This document shows positions 25,887 to 34,900 of a stretch of 64,000 bases of DNA, piece by piece; the stretch's first letter is position 1, and each line of letters begins with the position of its first letter. The DNA comes from Bacteroidales bacterium (GTDB lineage Bacteria > Bacteroidota > Bacteroidia > Bacteroidales > BM520): the NCBI GenBank assembly GCA_031276035.1, contig JAISNV010000034.1:124001-188000 (forward strand), written 5' to 3'. The position numbers and the translations under genes were made by a program. A model generated the notes under the pieces. The model worked only from the letters and a program-made list of their open reading frames with translations, made no database searches and was not told where the DNA came from.

Positions 25887-28494
25887 GCTACTTTTAATAT
25901 TGTTCTTTGCTGTTTTGATAAGTACCGAATTATATTCGCAAGTCACTTTCTCAAGCGAATTGGATAATATAAATTACAACAGGCCAAAAGAATATACTAT
26001 TGGTGGAATCTCCGTATCCGGTGTTAAATACCTTGATGAAAATGTGCTGAAAATGATTTCCGGACTTAGAGTAGGAGACAAAATTACCGTTCCCGGAGAT
26101 CAGATTTCAAACGCAATTAAAAATTTGTGGAAACAAAATTTGTTCGCAGATATTTCTATTACTGCTACATCTATTGTTGATGATCAAATTTTCTTGAATA
26201 TCTACATGGAAGAAAAACCAAGACTTTCCAAGTTTGCTTTCAAAGGAATAAGTAAATCCGATGCCGATAACCTGCGTGATGAAATGAAGATTGTGAGAGG
26301 CGATGTGGTTAATGATAATATGTTGATGAAAGTTAATAATACAATTTCTTCATATTATTCCAAAAAGGGTTTTTATAATGTTAATGTTGATATCCTTCAA
26401 GAAAAAGATACTGCCGAAATTAACAGCCTTATACTTACTTTCGTTGTCGATAAAAATAATAAAGTTAGAATCAGTAATATAAACATATCCGGAAATGATT
26501 TTCTTGATGATTCACAGGTTAAAATGACATTAAAGGAAACCAAACAAAAAGGTAGTTTTACCGCTTTATCATATATTGATACGCTTTTTATTTCGACGGT
26601 AAAGAAATCTATTACTTTCGACTACGGTGAAATATTATATAATATAGGGAAATATGCAGTCCAAAATACTAATATTCGTTTATTTAAAAGTTCGAAATTC
26701 GTTGAGGATAAATGGGAAGAAGATAAATTACGTTTAATCGAAAAATATAATTCGCAAGGATTTAGAGATTTTAAAATATTGAGAGACTCCGTATATTTTT
26801 CCGAAGATAGACAAAGCCTTGTTTTGGACATAGATGTATCTGAAGGACAAAGATATTACTTTAGAAATATTACCTGGGTTGGAAATACTAAATATACCGC
26901 TGATGAACTTAATTCTGTTCTGAAAATTAAAAAAGGCGACGTATATAATAAGAAAGAACTTGATGCTAATCTGAATTTTAACTTGACGGGAATGGATGTT
27001 AGTTCTTTGTATATGGACGACGGATATCTTTTCTTTAGAGTTAACCCAATGGAAGTTCTTGTGGAAAACGATTCTATTGATATTGTTATCCAAATTGTTG
27101 AAGGTAATCAAGCTAATATCAATAAAGTTAAACTTTATGGAAACTCCAAAACCAATGATTTTGTTGCTATGCGTGAGATACGTACTCGTCCGGGTGATTT
27201 GTTCAGCCGCTCAAATATCATACGCTCGCAAAGAGAATTAGCAAGCTTGGGATATTTCAATGCCGAAACAATTACTCCCGATGTTCAGCAAAATCCGATG
27301 GACGGAACCGTTGATGTTATTTATACAGTTGAAGAAACTTCTTCCGACCAACTTGAACTTTCTTTAGGATGGGGTTACAGTAGACTTATCGGTACTATCG
27401 GTGTTAAGTTCTCCAACTTCTCTTTAAGAAATATATTTAAAAAAGAAGCCTGGCGACCGGTTCCTGTCGGTGACGGACAATCTTTATCCTTTAGATTTCA
27501 AACTTACGGAAAACAATATATTAATTTAAGCGCATCATTTACCGAACCATGGCTCGGAAGGAAAAAACCTAATGCGTTTAGTACTACTTACTATTATTCC
27601 CGCTATACTAACGGGCTCGCTAAAACAAAAGAAGGTTTTGGCTCTTTCCAGCAACATGCCGTGATTTTAGGTTTAGGAAAAAGATTACAATGGCCGGATG
27701 ATTTCTTTACTTTGTATCAATCAATTTCACTAATACATTATAATATTAATAATATGGATGTGTTTGATAACGGAATGACTGACGGGTTCTTTTATAATTT
27801 TTCATACGGAATAACCCTTTCGAGAAATTCTACCGACCAACCGTATTATCCTCGCAGAGGTTCCGATATTTCTTTGAGTTTGAAACTAACTCCGCCGTAT
27901 TCTCTTTTCTCGCAAAAAACATCAAGCGATTATGAGGCAATGGATGCTGCCGACAGATATAAATGGATTGAATATCACAAATGGGATTTCAGAGCTGCTT
28001 ATTATCAAAAATTAATAGGAGATTTAGTTTTGATGGTAAGGCTTAGATACGGTTTCCTCGGTAGCTATAACAGCGAACTTGGAATTACTCCATTTGAAAG
28101 ATATTATCTCGGTGGTGACGGACTTTCCGGTGCATATAATTATGACGGACGCGAACTTATCGGCTTTAGAGGTTATTCAAGCGAAAGTTTAAGTCCTAAT
28201 TCCGGCGGTACGGTTTATAATAAAAATACACTTGAATTAAGATATCCTATTTCCCTGAATCCTAATGCAACCATCTATGCTTTATTATTCTTGGAATCAG
28301 GTAATTCATGGGCTTCAATTAAAAACTTCAGTCCGTTCGATACCTATCGTTCTGCAGGAGTTGGCGTACGTGTATTTATGCCGATGTTCGGCTTATTAGG
28401 TCTTGACTGGGGTTACGGATTTGATCCGGTTCCCGGAAATTCGAGCGCAGGCGGAAGTCAATTCCATTTCTCAATTAACGGATCTATTGATTAA
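25867..28494 (+). CDS. bamA: outer-membrane protein assembly factor BamA
   Basis: BamA inserts beta-barrel proteins into the outer membrane. The 875-residue product has a signal peptide ending near YSQ, then about five POTRA repeats (roughly 40-480), recognisable by phrases such as ISVSGVKYLDENVL, KFAFKGISKSDADN and VRISNINISGNDFLDD. A 16-strand barrel follows, with the loop-6 motif FRGY at 767-770. The protein ends QFHFSINGSID, extending slightly beyond the usual terminal aromatic residue. Several ATGs at the 5' end (25867, 25870, 25876) are possible starts. The 238 bases after it contain no gene or clear terminator that I can recognise. Confidence 0.95.
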   Translation: MMKMKNRLLLILFFAVLISTELYSQVTFSSELDNINYNRPKEYTIGGISVSGVKYLDENVLKMISGLRVGDKITVPGDQISNAIKNLWKQNLFADISITATSIVDDQIFLNIYMEEKPRLSKFAFKGISKSDADNLRDEMKIVRGDVVNDNMLMKVNNTISSYYSKKGFYNVNVDILQEKDTAEINSLILTFVVDKNNKVRISNINISGNDFLDDSQVKMTLKETKQKGSFTALSYIDTLFISTVKKSITFDYGEILYNIGKYAVQNTNIRLFKSSKFVEDKWEEDKLRLIEKYNSQGFRDFKILRDSVYFSEDRQSLVLDIDVSEGQRYYFRNITWVGNTKYTADELNSVLKIKKGDVYNKKELDANLNFNLTGMDVSSLYMDDGYLFFRVNPMEVLVENDSIDIVIQIVEGNQANINKVKLYGNSKTNDFVAMREIRTRPGDLFSRSNIIRSQRELASLGYFNAETITPDVQQNPMDGTVDVIYTVEETSSDQLELSLGWGYSRLIGTIGVKFSNFSLRNIFKKEAWRPVPVGDGQSLSFRFQTYGKQYINLSASFTEPWLGRKKPNAFSTTYYYSRYTNGLAKTKEGFGSFQQHAVILGLGKRLQWPDDFFTLYQSISLIHYNINNMDVFDNGMTDGFFYNFSYGITLSRNSTDQPYYPRRGSDISLSLKLTPPYSLFSQKTSSDYEAMDAADRYKWIEYHKWDFRAAYYQKLIGDLVLMVRLRYGFLGSYNSELGITPFERYYLGGDGLSGAYNYDGRELIGFRGYSSESLSPNSGGTVYNKNTLELRYPISLNPNATIYALLFLESGNSWASIKNFSPFDTYRSAGVGVRVFMPMFGLLGLDWGYGFDPVPGNSSAGGSQFHFSINGSID

Positions 28495-28732
28495 TTGGTA
28501 ATTAAAATTGATAAATTGGCACAATGATTGATAAATAATATAGCTATCTGAATATTTGAAATTTATTAAACAAACAATTATGTAAAGATTCCGGGATCTA
28601 TCTATTTGAATATGAAAACATGTAACATCGAACTTTCATGAAATATTTTACAGTATTTAAAATAGCAATGTTGAACATCGGGATTCAGAATCAAAACTAA
28701 AAAAGAGTATTAACAATTAAAATTATTTTTAT

Positions 28733-29245
28733 ATGAAACGTTATTTTTTAGTAATAGTATTAGCAATTTTTAGTATGAGCCTTAGCGCTCAGAAATTTGC
28801 TTATGTAGATACGGATTATATCTTATCTAAAATTCCGGAATTTAATGATGCACAAGCCCAATTGGACGATATGGCTAATTTATGGCAAAAAGAAATCGAA
28901 GCTAAATTTTCAGAAGTCGATAAAATGTACAAAGACTATCAGGCTAACAGAGTTTTATATCCTGAAGAAATGAGACAAAAAAAAGAAAATGAAATCTTAG
29001 CCAAAGAAAAACAGATTAAAGAATTTCAGCAATCTAAATTCGGTACCGAAGGCGAACTTTATAAAAAGCGCCAGGAATTGATAAAGCCGATTCAAGAAAG
29101 AGTTTATAATGCTATTCAAGATGTTGCCGAGAAAAACAATTATGCAATAATATTTAATAAAGCCGACGGAGTTACTATGATTTATACTAGTGCAAAGTAT
29201 GATATTAGTGATGATATCTTGGATAATTTAGGATATTCATATTAA
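28733..29245 (+). CDS. periplasmic chaperone Skp/OmpH, first copy
   Basis: Skp/OmpH proteins carry unfolded outer-membrane proteins across the periplasm to BamA. The 170-residue product has a signal peptide cleaved near LSAQ. FAYVDTDYILSKIPEF follows (the family start), then two long charged helices forming tentacles (about 40-125), and a C-terminal strand with NNYAIIFNKADG. It comes after bamA, as is usual, but across a 238-base gap, so it may have its own promoter, although I found no good -7 box. A second copy lies 95 bases downstream. Confidence 0.92.
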   Translation: MKRYFLVIVLAIFSMSLSAQKFAYVDTDYILSKIPEFNDAQAQLDDMANLWQKEIEAKFSEVDKMYKDYQANRVLYPEEMRQKKENEILAKEKQIKEFQQSKFGTEGELYKKRQELIKPIQERVYNAIQDVAEKNNYAIIFNKADGVTMIYTSAKYDISDDILDNLGYSY

Positions 29246-29257
29246 AATTAAAAATTA

Positions 29258-29287
29258 TTGTTGTTTTATAAAATTTGTTTACCTTTG
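29258..29287 (+). promoter_or_regulatory. Bacteroidota-type promoter for the second skp gene
   Basis: TTG at 29258-29260, a 19-base spacer and TACCTTTG at 29280-29287 match the -33/-7 consensus closely. It lies between the two skp genes, 53 bases before the second ATG, so the second copy can be expressed independently. Confidence 0.65.
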
Positions 29288-29340
29288 TACACTGAAATTT
29301 TATAAAAATTTGAGAAATAAAAATTATAATTAAAATAAAA

Positions 29341-29853
29341 ATGAGAAAAGTATTAATCCTCGCAGCAGCCTTAATTTGCTGCTTTTCTACAGTAGATTTG
29401 CAAGCTCAAAAAGCAAACAAATTCGGTCATGTTGATTTTGCCGCATTATTCGAATTAATGCCCGAACAAGAAAAAATCAGAAAAGATTATGAAGAATTCT
29501 ATAAGACAATTGAAGGACAATTAATTGCTATGCAACAAGAACTTCAATCAAAATATACTGCTTATCAACAAAGTCAAGCGAGTATGTCTGATATTATTAG
29601 AGAAACTAAGGAAAGAGAAATTGTAGATTTACAAACTCGTATTGAAGAATTTCAAGTTTCCGGTCAAAAAAGATTAGCTGATAAAGAAACCGAGCTTATG
29701 CAGCCCTTGATTGACAAAGCTAAAAAGGCTGTTGAAGATGTTGCTAAAGAAAACGGATATACTTATATATTTAATAGTACGGAAGGCTTATTACTTTATG
29801 CAGAGCCGTCTGATAATGTTATGAACTTAGTTAAAAAGAAATTAGGTCTTTAA
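29341..29853 (+). CDS. periplasmic chaperone Skp/OmpH, second copy
   Basis: This 170-residue paralogue has a signal peptide ending near LQAQ, then KFGHVDFAALFELMPEQEKI and a long glutamine- and glutamate-rich coiled coil (about 45-125). The closing segment AKENGYTYIFNSTEGLLLYA is the family's C-terminal strand. It differs clearly from the upstream copy in the helices, so the two may have different clients. Tandem ompH genes after bamA also occur in Porphyromonas, as I recall. It has its own promoter and is followed by a terminator hairpin. Confidence 0.92.
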   Translation: MRKVLILAAALICCFSTVDLQAQKANKFGHVDFAALFELMPEQEKIRKDYEEFYKTIEGQLIAMQQELQSKYTAYQQSQASMSDIIRETKEREIVDLQTRIEEFQVSGQKRLADKETELMQPLIDKAKKAVEDVAKENGYTYIFNSTEGLLLYAEPSDNVMNLVKKKLGL

Positions 29854-29889
29854 TATAGAGAAATAGATAAGATTATCAAATAAATACAG

Positions 29890-29927
29890 AGGCACTGAGT
29901 AGTAAAAACTTAGTGCCTTTATGCTTT
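29890..29927 (+). terminator. rho-independent terminator after skp
   Basis: AGGCACTGAGT at 29890-29900 pairs with ACTTAGTGCCT at 29908-29918, giving 11 pairs including one G-T wobble around a 7-base loop. TTTATGCTTT follows. It separates the envelope-biogenesis genes from korAB. Confidence 0.8.
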
Positions 29928-29956
29928 ACGGTATAAATTATTTTAATTTTAAAATC

Positions 29957-31810
29957 ATGACAGAGAAAAAAAGTAAGGTAATAGAATTAGAAGAAGTAGT
30001 TGTAAAATTTGCCGGTGATTCCGGTGACGGAATGCAACTGGCCGGATCATTATTTGCAGATAACACAGCAACTGTTGGTAATGATTTCGCAACTTTTCCA
30101 GATTATCCTGCTGAAATCAGAGCACCTCATAATACAATATCGGGTGTTTCAGGTTTCCAAATTCATTTCGGATCTAAACTTGTTATTTCTTCTGGCGATA
30201 TCGCCGATGTATTAGTTGCAATGAATCCTGCTTCATTGAAAGCTAATCTCAATAATGTAAAGTACGGTGGTACAATAGTTGTAGATGCCGATACCTTTGT
30301 AGGAGATGGTATCACAAAAGCAGGCTATACCAATAGTCCGCTTGATGACGGCTCATTGAAAGACTATCATCTTATTGCCGCACCAATCACCAGCCTTACT
30401 CGTGAAGCTCAAAAAGAGCTTGGCTGTGATAACAAAACAGCTGATAAATGTAGAAACGTCTTTGCTTTAGGTATAATTTATTATCTATTTAACAGAGAAT
30501 TAGAATCTACTTTTAAATACTTTGAAACAAAGTTTGCCAAAAATCAAACTATTGTTGAAGCAAATAAAAAAGTCCTTGCAGCAGGTTATAACTACGCAGA
30601 AAATGTTGATGCAAACAAAACAACTTTTATAGTAGATAAATATCCTTTGAAAAAAGGTAAATATCGCTATATTACAGGTAATAGTGCAACAGCTTGGGGT
30701 ATGATAGCCGCTGCTGAAAAAGCCGGACTCGAACTTTATCTCGGATCCTATCCTATTACTCCTGCTACTGAAATTCTTATTGAACTTGAAAATAGAAGAG
30801 ATCTCGGGGTTAAAGCTTATCAGGCTGAAGACGAAATAGCGGGTATATGCTCTGCTATCGGTGCTGCCTTTGCAGGTGCTCTCGCCATAACAACTACCAG
30901 CGGTCCCGGACTTTCTTTAAAAAGTGAAGCTATAGGACTTGCCGTTATGACCGAATTACCGATCGTTATTGTTGATGTTCAACGCGGAGGCCCTTCTACA
31001 GGTTTACCTACAAAAACGGAACAATCCGATTTGTTACAAGCTCTTTATGGTAGAAATGGTGAAGGACAGGTTGTCGTTATCGCTGCTTCATCTCCCGGTA
31101 ACTGTTTTAACTTTGCTTTCGAAGCAGCTAAAATAGCTCTTGAACATATGACTCCGGTTATACTTCTTACCGACGGATATATTGCTAACGGTTCTGAAGT
31201 TATACCTGTTCCTAAACTTGCTGATCTTCCAAAAATTACTCCGCGCCTCGCTAAAGCTAATGACCCTAATTATGCTCCATACCGTAGAGATGAAAAAACT
31301 CTTGCAAGACAATGGGCTATTCCGGGAACTGAAGGTTTAAGACATAGAATAGGCGGATTGGAAAAAGAAAATATAACGGGAAATGTTTCTCATAATCCCG
31401 AAAATCACCAACTTATGGCTACTCTCCGTGATGAAAAAGTACAAAGAGTGGCTGATGTTATTGGTGATCAAAAAATTATCGGTGACCAAGAAGGTGATTT
31501 GTTGATAGTTGGATGGGGTGGTACTTATGGTGCTCTTAAAAATTCCCTTGATAGCGTTAAGAAAAAATATCCTGCAAAAAAAATTGGTCTGGCTCACTTT
31601 AACTATATTAATCCACTTCCGAAAAATACGGAAGATGTATTCAAAAAGTTTAAAAAGATTGTTGTATGCGAACTTAATTTCGGGCAATTTGCTAAATATC
31701 TTAAAATTAATTTGCCGCAGTTTAAATATGAACAATATAATAAATTGAAAGGTTTACCTTTCTTTGTCTCTGAACTTGTTGATGCTTACTCAAAATTATT
31801 AGAAGAATAG
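29957..31810 (+). CDS. korA: 2-oxoacid:ferredoxin oxidoreductase, fused gamma-alpha subunit
   Basis: KorAB oxidises 2-oxoglutarate (or a related 2-oxoacid) to the acyl-CoA while reducing ferredoxin, an oxygen-sensitive reaction typical of anaerobes. The 617-residue subunit begins with the gamma domain motif FAGDSGDGMQLAG. The alpha domain (from about 210) contains GNSATAWGMIAAAEKAG, YQAEDEIAGICSAIGAAFAG, TTTSGPGLSLKSEAIGLAV and QRGGPSTGLPTKTEQSDL. The frame begins at 29921, but the ATG at 29957 gives the standard N-terminus MTEKKSKV. It is 2 bases before korB. The exact 2-oxoacid is inferred from the family. 2-oxoglutarate is most likely. Confidence 0.93.
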   Translation: MTEKKSKVIELEEVVVKFAGDSGDGMQLAGSLFADNTATVGNDFATFPDYPAEIRAPHNTISGVSGFQIHFGSKLVISSGDIADVLVAMNPASLKANLNNVKYGGTIVVDADTFVGDGITKAGYTNSPLDDGSLKDYHLIAAPITSLTREAQKELGCDNKTADKCRNVFALGIIYYLFNRELESTFKYFETKFAKNQTIVEANKKVLAAGYNYAENVDANKTTFIVDKYPLKKGKYRYITGNSATAWGMIAAAEKAGLELYLGSYPITPATEILIELENRRDLGVKAYQAEDEIAGICSAIGAAFAGALAITTTSGPGLSLKSEAIGLAVMTELPIVIVDVQRGGPSTGLPTKTEQSDLLQALYGRNGEGQVVVIAASSPGNCFNFAFEAAKIALEHMTPVILLTDGYIANGSEVIPVPKLADLPKITPRLAKANDPNYAPYRRDEKTLARQWAIPGTEGLRHRIGGLEKENITGNVSHNPENHQLMATLRDEKVQRVADVIGDQKIIGDQEGDLLIVGWGGTYGALKNSLDSVKKKYPAKKIGLAHFNYINPLPKNTEDVFKKFKKIVVCELNFGQFAKYLKINLPQFKYEQYNKLKGLPFFVSELVDAYSKLLEE

Positions 31811-31812
31811 TC

Positions 31813-32835
31813 ATGGAAAATATATTAAAGCTTACAAAAGAAGATTTTATTAGTGATCAAATGGTAAAATGGTGTCCGGGATGCGGAGACCACGCTATTT
31901 TGACTTCCTTGGAAAAAATAATGCCGCAACTTGGTAAAAAGAAAGAAGATATTTTAATAATATCAGGTATCGGTTGTTCATCAAGAAGTCCTTATTATAT
32001 TAATACGTACGGATTCCATGGTATTCACGGTAGAGCTCTTCCTATTGCTTCCGGTGCTAAAATAGCAAATCCGAATCTTAGCGTATGGGTTACTACGGGT
32101 GATGGAGACTGCCTTGCAATTGGCGGAAACCACTTCATACATACTATAAGACGTAATATGGATATAAAAATAGTTCTTTTCAATAATGAGATCTATGGAC
32201 TAACTAAAGGCCAATATTCCCCGACAACTCCTTTGGGAAAAGTTACTAAAACTTCTCCTATGGGCACTATAGAAGAACCGTTTAATCCGGGAGAACTTGT
32301 TATTGGTGCCGGAGGAACATTCTTTGCCCGTTCTATGGATATGAACCTCAAAACCCAGGAAGAAATTTTATTGGCAGCATCACAACATAGAGGTACTGCC
32401 GTTACCGAAATATTGCAAAATTGCGTGATATTCAATAATGGAGCCCATGCTTACATTAATGACAGAGAACATAGAGCCGATAGATTGATTCATCTCCAAC
32501 ACGGAAAACCTATGATTTTTGGTAAAGAAATGAATAAAGGCATTCGTTTAAGCCCAAATTCATATCAGTTGGAAGTAGTTAATATAGGTGAAAACGACAT
32601 CACTGTTGATGACCTCCTTGTTCATGATATTCATCAGGAAGATAGAGGTGTTCATATGATGTTGGCACGTATGAAAGCTCCGGATTTTCCTGTTGCCGTT
32701 GGCGTTATTAGATCTGTAATTAGACCGATTTATAGTGATTTACTTATAGAACAAATTGTACGAGCTAAAAACTCTTCAACTATAACTAATGCCGATGAAT
32801 TAATGCAATCAGGTAATACCTGGAATGTAGAATAA
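31813..32835 (+). CDS. korB: 2-oxoacid:ferredoxin oxidoreductase, beta subunit
   Basis: This is the thiamine-diphosphate-binding partner of KorA. The 340-residue protein has WCPGCGDHAI near 18-27 and GIGCSSRSPYYINTYGFHGI, with cysteines expected to bind a 4Fe-4S cluster. The TPP motif GDGDCLAIGGNHF ends at LFNNEIYGLTKGQYSPT. All are hallmarks of KorB-type proteins. The TPP site and cluster ligands appear intact. The 3' side carries an unusual branched inverted repeat (separate entry) instead of a simple U-tailed terminator. Confidence 0.94.
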   Translation: MENILKLTKEDFISDQMVKWCPGCGDHAILTSLEKIMPQLGKKKEDILIISGIGCSSRSPYYINTYGFHGIHGRALPIASGAKIANPNLSVWVTTGDGDCLAIGGNHFIHTIRRNMDIKIVLFNNEIYGLTKGQYSPTTPLGKVTKTSPMGTIEEPFNPGELVIGAGGTFFARSMDMNLKTQEEILLAASQHRGTAVTEILQNCVIFNNGAHAYINDREHRADRLIHLQHGKPMIFGKEMNKGIRLSPNSYQLEVVNIGENDITVDDLLVHDIHQEDRGVHMMLARMKAPDFPVAVGVIRSVIRPIYSDLLIEQIVRAKNSSTITNADELMQSGNTWNVE

Positions 32836-32879
32836 TGTGTGGAAAGGTTTGAAAGTGCAGATGTGTTAAATAAATGATA

Positions 32880-32931
32880 TTGTCATCTCTAACAAAGAGA
32901 GAGATTTTAAGAGTTAAAATCTTAATGACAA
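32880..32931 (+). repeat. nested inverted repeats downstream of korB
   Basis: An outer pair TTGTCAT (32880-32886) and ATGACAA (32925-32931) encloses two further hairpins: CTCT/AGAG near 32887-32899, and a perfect GATTTTAA (32903-32910) with TTAAAATC (32914-32921) around GAG. Together they could fold into a three-way junction in the korB 3' region. No T-run follows, so it is not a standard terminator. The 239 bases from korB to the next start hold no gene that I can see. Confidence 0.45.
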
Positions 32932-33074
32932 CTGAATTTAATAATTAATAAAATCTTGATATATAGACAAACAAAGTTATAAATTTTGTGATTCTTCTGT
33001 ATATGAATTGTTTTGTAATTGATAGAAGTGCAATATCAAAACATAAATTTTAAACTTTGAACCAAAAAACAATT

Positions 33075-33857
33075 ATGAGAAAATTTTTACTTATAACATG
33101 TTGTTTATTATCGTTTAGCTTATCTGCACAGAATAAATATAATGCCTTATCCTTTAACGTCGGATTATCTCAACAAAACTTACTTAATAAGTTTAATAGT
33201 CCCATAACATATTCGGGATTTGGTATCGGCGGAAGTCTCGGTTATATAAATACTGATTATGACAAAGTACATCACGAAGTCAGATTGTCCTTTTCCGTAT
33301 CAAACTTAAAACCTGTGTATATTGATCCGGCTTCGTACAACCCGAATGTTTATGTTTCTTCAATAAATGCCGAACTTAAGTATCGTTATGCTCAAAAAGT
33401 TTATAATTTCTCAAACGGAATTAAACTTTATGCCGGCGGAAATGCGATGATAGATTTCGGGTTACGAAATAATAGTGTTATGGGTAACGGAAGCACGGAT
33501 ATTAACCTTTCATTACTTTCTTTGGGTATATCCGGCGGAATGTACTATAAGATAAATCAGAGAATGAATCTGCTCTGGTTTATTGATATTCCGATAATTT
33601 CATATATATATTGCACTCATTATTTAGGAGGAGTTTTTGTAGATGAAAAAATTGAATTTAAACTCGCTTCTTTTGGCTCATATCAAAAGCTTGCTTCTGA
33701 TTTATGTTATGAGTATTATTTGAAAAATGGAAATGCTTTCCGTGCTACCTATGCTTTTTCGGTTATTAATAATTCTAACAACCAAAAGCTTACCATCGGA
33801 AACCATACTTTATTTCTCGGATTCTTGTTTAATCTCTCTAAACCACGGAAATCATGA
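33075..33857 (+). CDS. outer-membrane beta-barrel protein, function unknown
   Basis: The 260-residue product has a signal peptide cleaved near LSAQ and then alternating amphipathic strands with glycine turns (GFGIGGSLGYINTDYD, GGNAMIDFGLRNNSV, LGISGGMYYKINQRMN). It ends HTLFLGFLFNLSKPRKS. The overall look is a porin-like small barrel of the generic Bacteroidota kind, without a recognisable specific family. The start at 33075 is preferred to a TTG at 33057 because it begins the signal peptide. It overlaps the following S41 lipoprotein by 4 bases (ATGA), so the two are coupled and may act together at the outer membrane. Confidence 0.65.
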   Translation: MRKFLLITCCLLSFSLSAQNKYNALSFNVGLSQQNLLNKFNSPITYSGFGIGGSLGYINTDYDKVHHEVRLSFSVSNLKPVYIDPASYNPNVYVSSINAELKYRYAQKVYNFSNGIKLYAGGNAMIDFGLRNNSVMGNGSTDINLSLLSLGISGGMYYKINQRMNLLWFIDIPIISYIYCTHYLGGVFVDEKIEFKLASFGSYQKLASDLCYEYYLKNGNAFRATYAFSVINNSNNQKLTIGNHTLFLGFLFNLSKPRKS

Positions 33858-34894
33858 AGAAAATATTTATATTGATAATAACTGTTTTTTCGTGTATAAT
33901 AACTTCTTGCGATATGTTATTTATGACCAATGAAGCAAGTAATGATGCGGTGGACAATTTCGAGTCTATGTGGAAACAACTTGATGAAAAATATTCTTTT
34001 TTCGAATATAAAAATATTGATTGGGATTCGGTTTATAATGTTTATAAACCGATGGTTCTTTCTGATATGGATGAACAGGATCTTTTTGATATTCTTTCGA
34101 AAATGATGAACGCTTTATACGACGGACATTCAAATATTTTTGCTCCTTTCGATTATTCTAGAAATTGGAGTTGGTTTCTTGATTATCCGCCTAATTTTGA
34201 TCAAAATATTTTAGAAAGAAACTATCTCGGAAATGATTATTCCGTCACAGGACCTTTTAAACACAAAAGACTAGAAGGCAATATAGGATATATTTATTAT
34301 TCAAGCTTCTCCGGTTCATTAATTACACAAGAACAATGGGATTACCTTGTTAGAGAATATGTTAATACTAATGCAATAATCTTTGATATTAGAAATAATG
34401 GCGGAGGATATATGGCTAATGTGCAGTTTATTGCCTCTCAATTAATTAATGAAACCTGTACATATGGTTATTATAAAGTAAAAAATGGTCCTGAGCATGA
34501 TAGTTTTAGTGATAGAATAGACCTTACCGTTACTCCTGCAAACAAAAATAAAGATCATGAAGGCTGGCAAAGACCGTTGGCTAATAAAGATTTTTATCTT
34601 CTTACAAACAGGCATTGCTATAGTGCGGCTAACTTTTTCGCAACGTTTATGAAACAACGTCCTAATACGGTTATTATCGGTGATAATACTGGCGGTGGCG
34701 GCGGATTACCGATGGATTACCAATTGCCGAACGGATGGAATTACAGGTTTTCCTCAACAATTACTTACACTAATGATGGTTTTAATATCGAACACGGTAT
34801 TGAACCTGATATAAAAATGGATATGTCTCAGGAAGATATTGCTCAGGGTAAAGATTCTTTTATCGAAAAAGCTTTATCAATTATTGGAGATTAA
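33854..34894 (+). CDS. S41-family (tricorn-type) peptidase lipoprotein
   Basis: The 346-residue protein starts with a lipoprotein signal (lipobox ITSC with Cys19) and then a helical N-terminal domain MWKQLDEKYSFFEY, typical of Bacteroidota S41 lipoproteins. The peptidase domain has FDIRNNGGGYMANVQFIA and HCYSAANFFATFMKQ with the likely catalytic serine. IIGDNTGGGGGLP and GIEPDIKMDM follow. There is no clear PDZ domain, unlike the second S41 gene at 35469. A role in trimming or turnover of periplasmic or surface proteins is inferred. It shares four bases with the upstream barrel gene. Confidence 0.85.
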   Translation: MKKIFILIITVFSCIITSCDMLFMTNEASNDAVDNFESMWKQLDEKYSFFEYKNIDWDSVYNVYKPMVLSDMDEQDLFDILSKMMNALYDGHSNIFAPFDYSRNWSWFLDYPPNFDQNILERNYLGNDYSVTGPFKHKRLEGNIGYIYYSSFSGSLITQEQWDYLVREYVNTNAIIFDIRNNGGGYMANVQFIASQLINETCTYGYYKVKNGPEHDSFSDRIDLTVTPANKNKDHEGWQRPLANKDFYLLTNRHCYSAANFFATFMKQRPNTVIIGDNTGGGGGLPMDYQLPNGWNYRFSSTITYTNDGFNIEHGIEPDIKMDMSQEDIAQGKDSFIEKALSIIGD

Positions 34895-34900
34895 TAGAAA

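Noticed and set aside
28495-28732. tRNA or small RNA gene in the bamA-skp gap
   Set aside because: No cloverleaf, anticodon arm or strong hairpin is visible. The stretch is plain AT-rich sequence.
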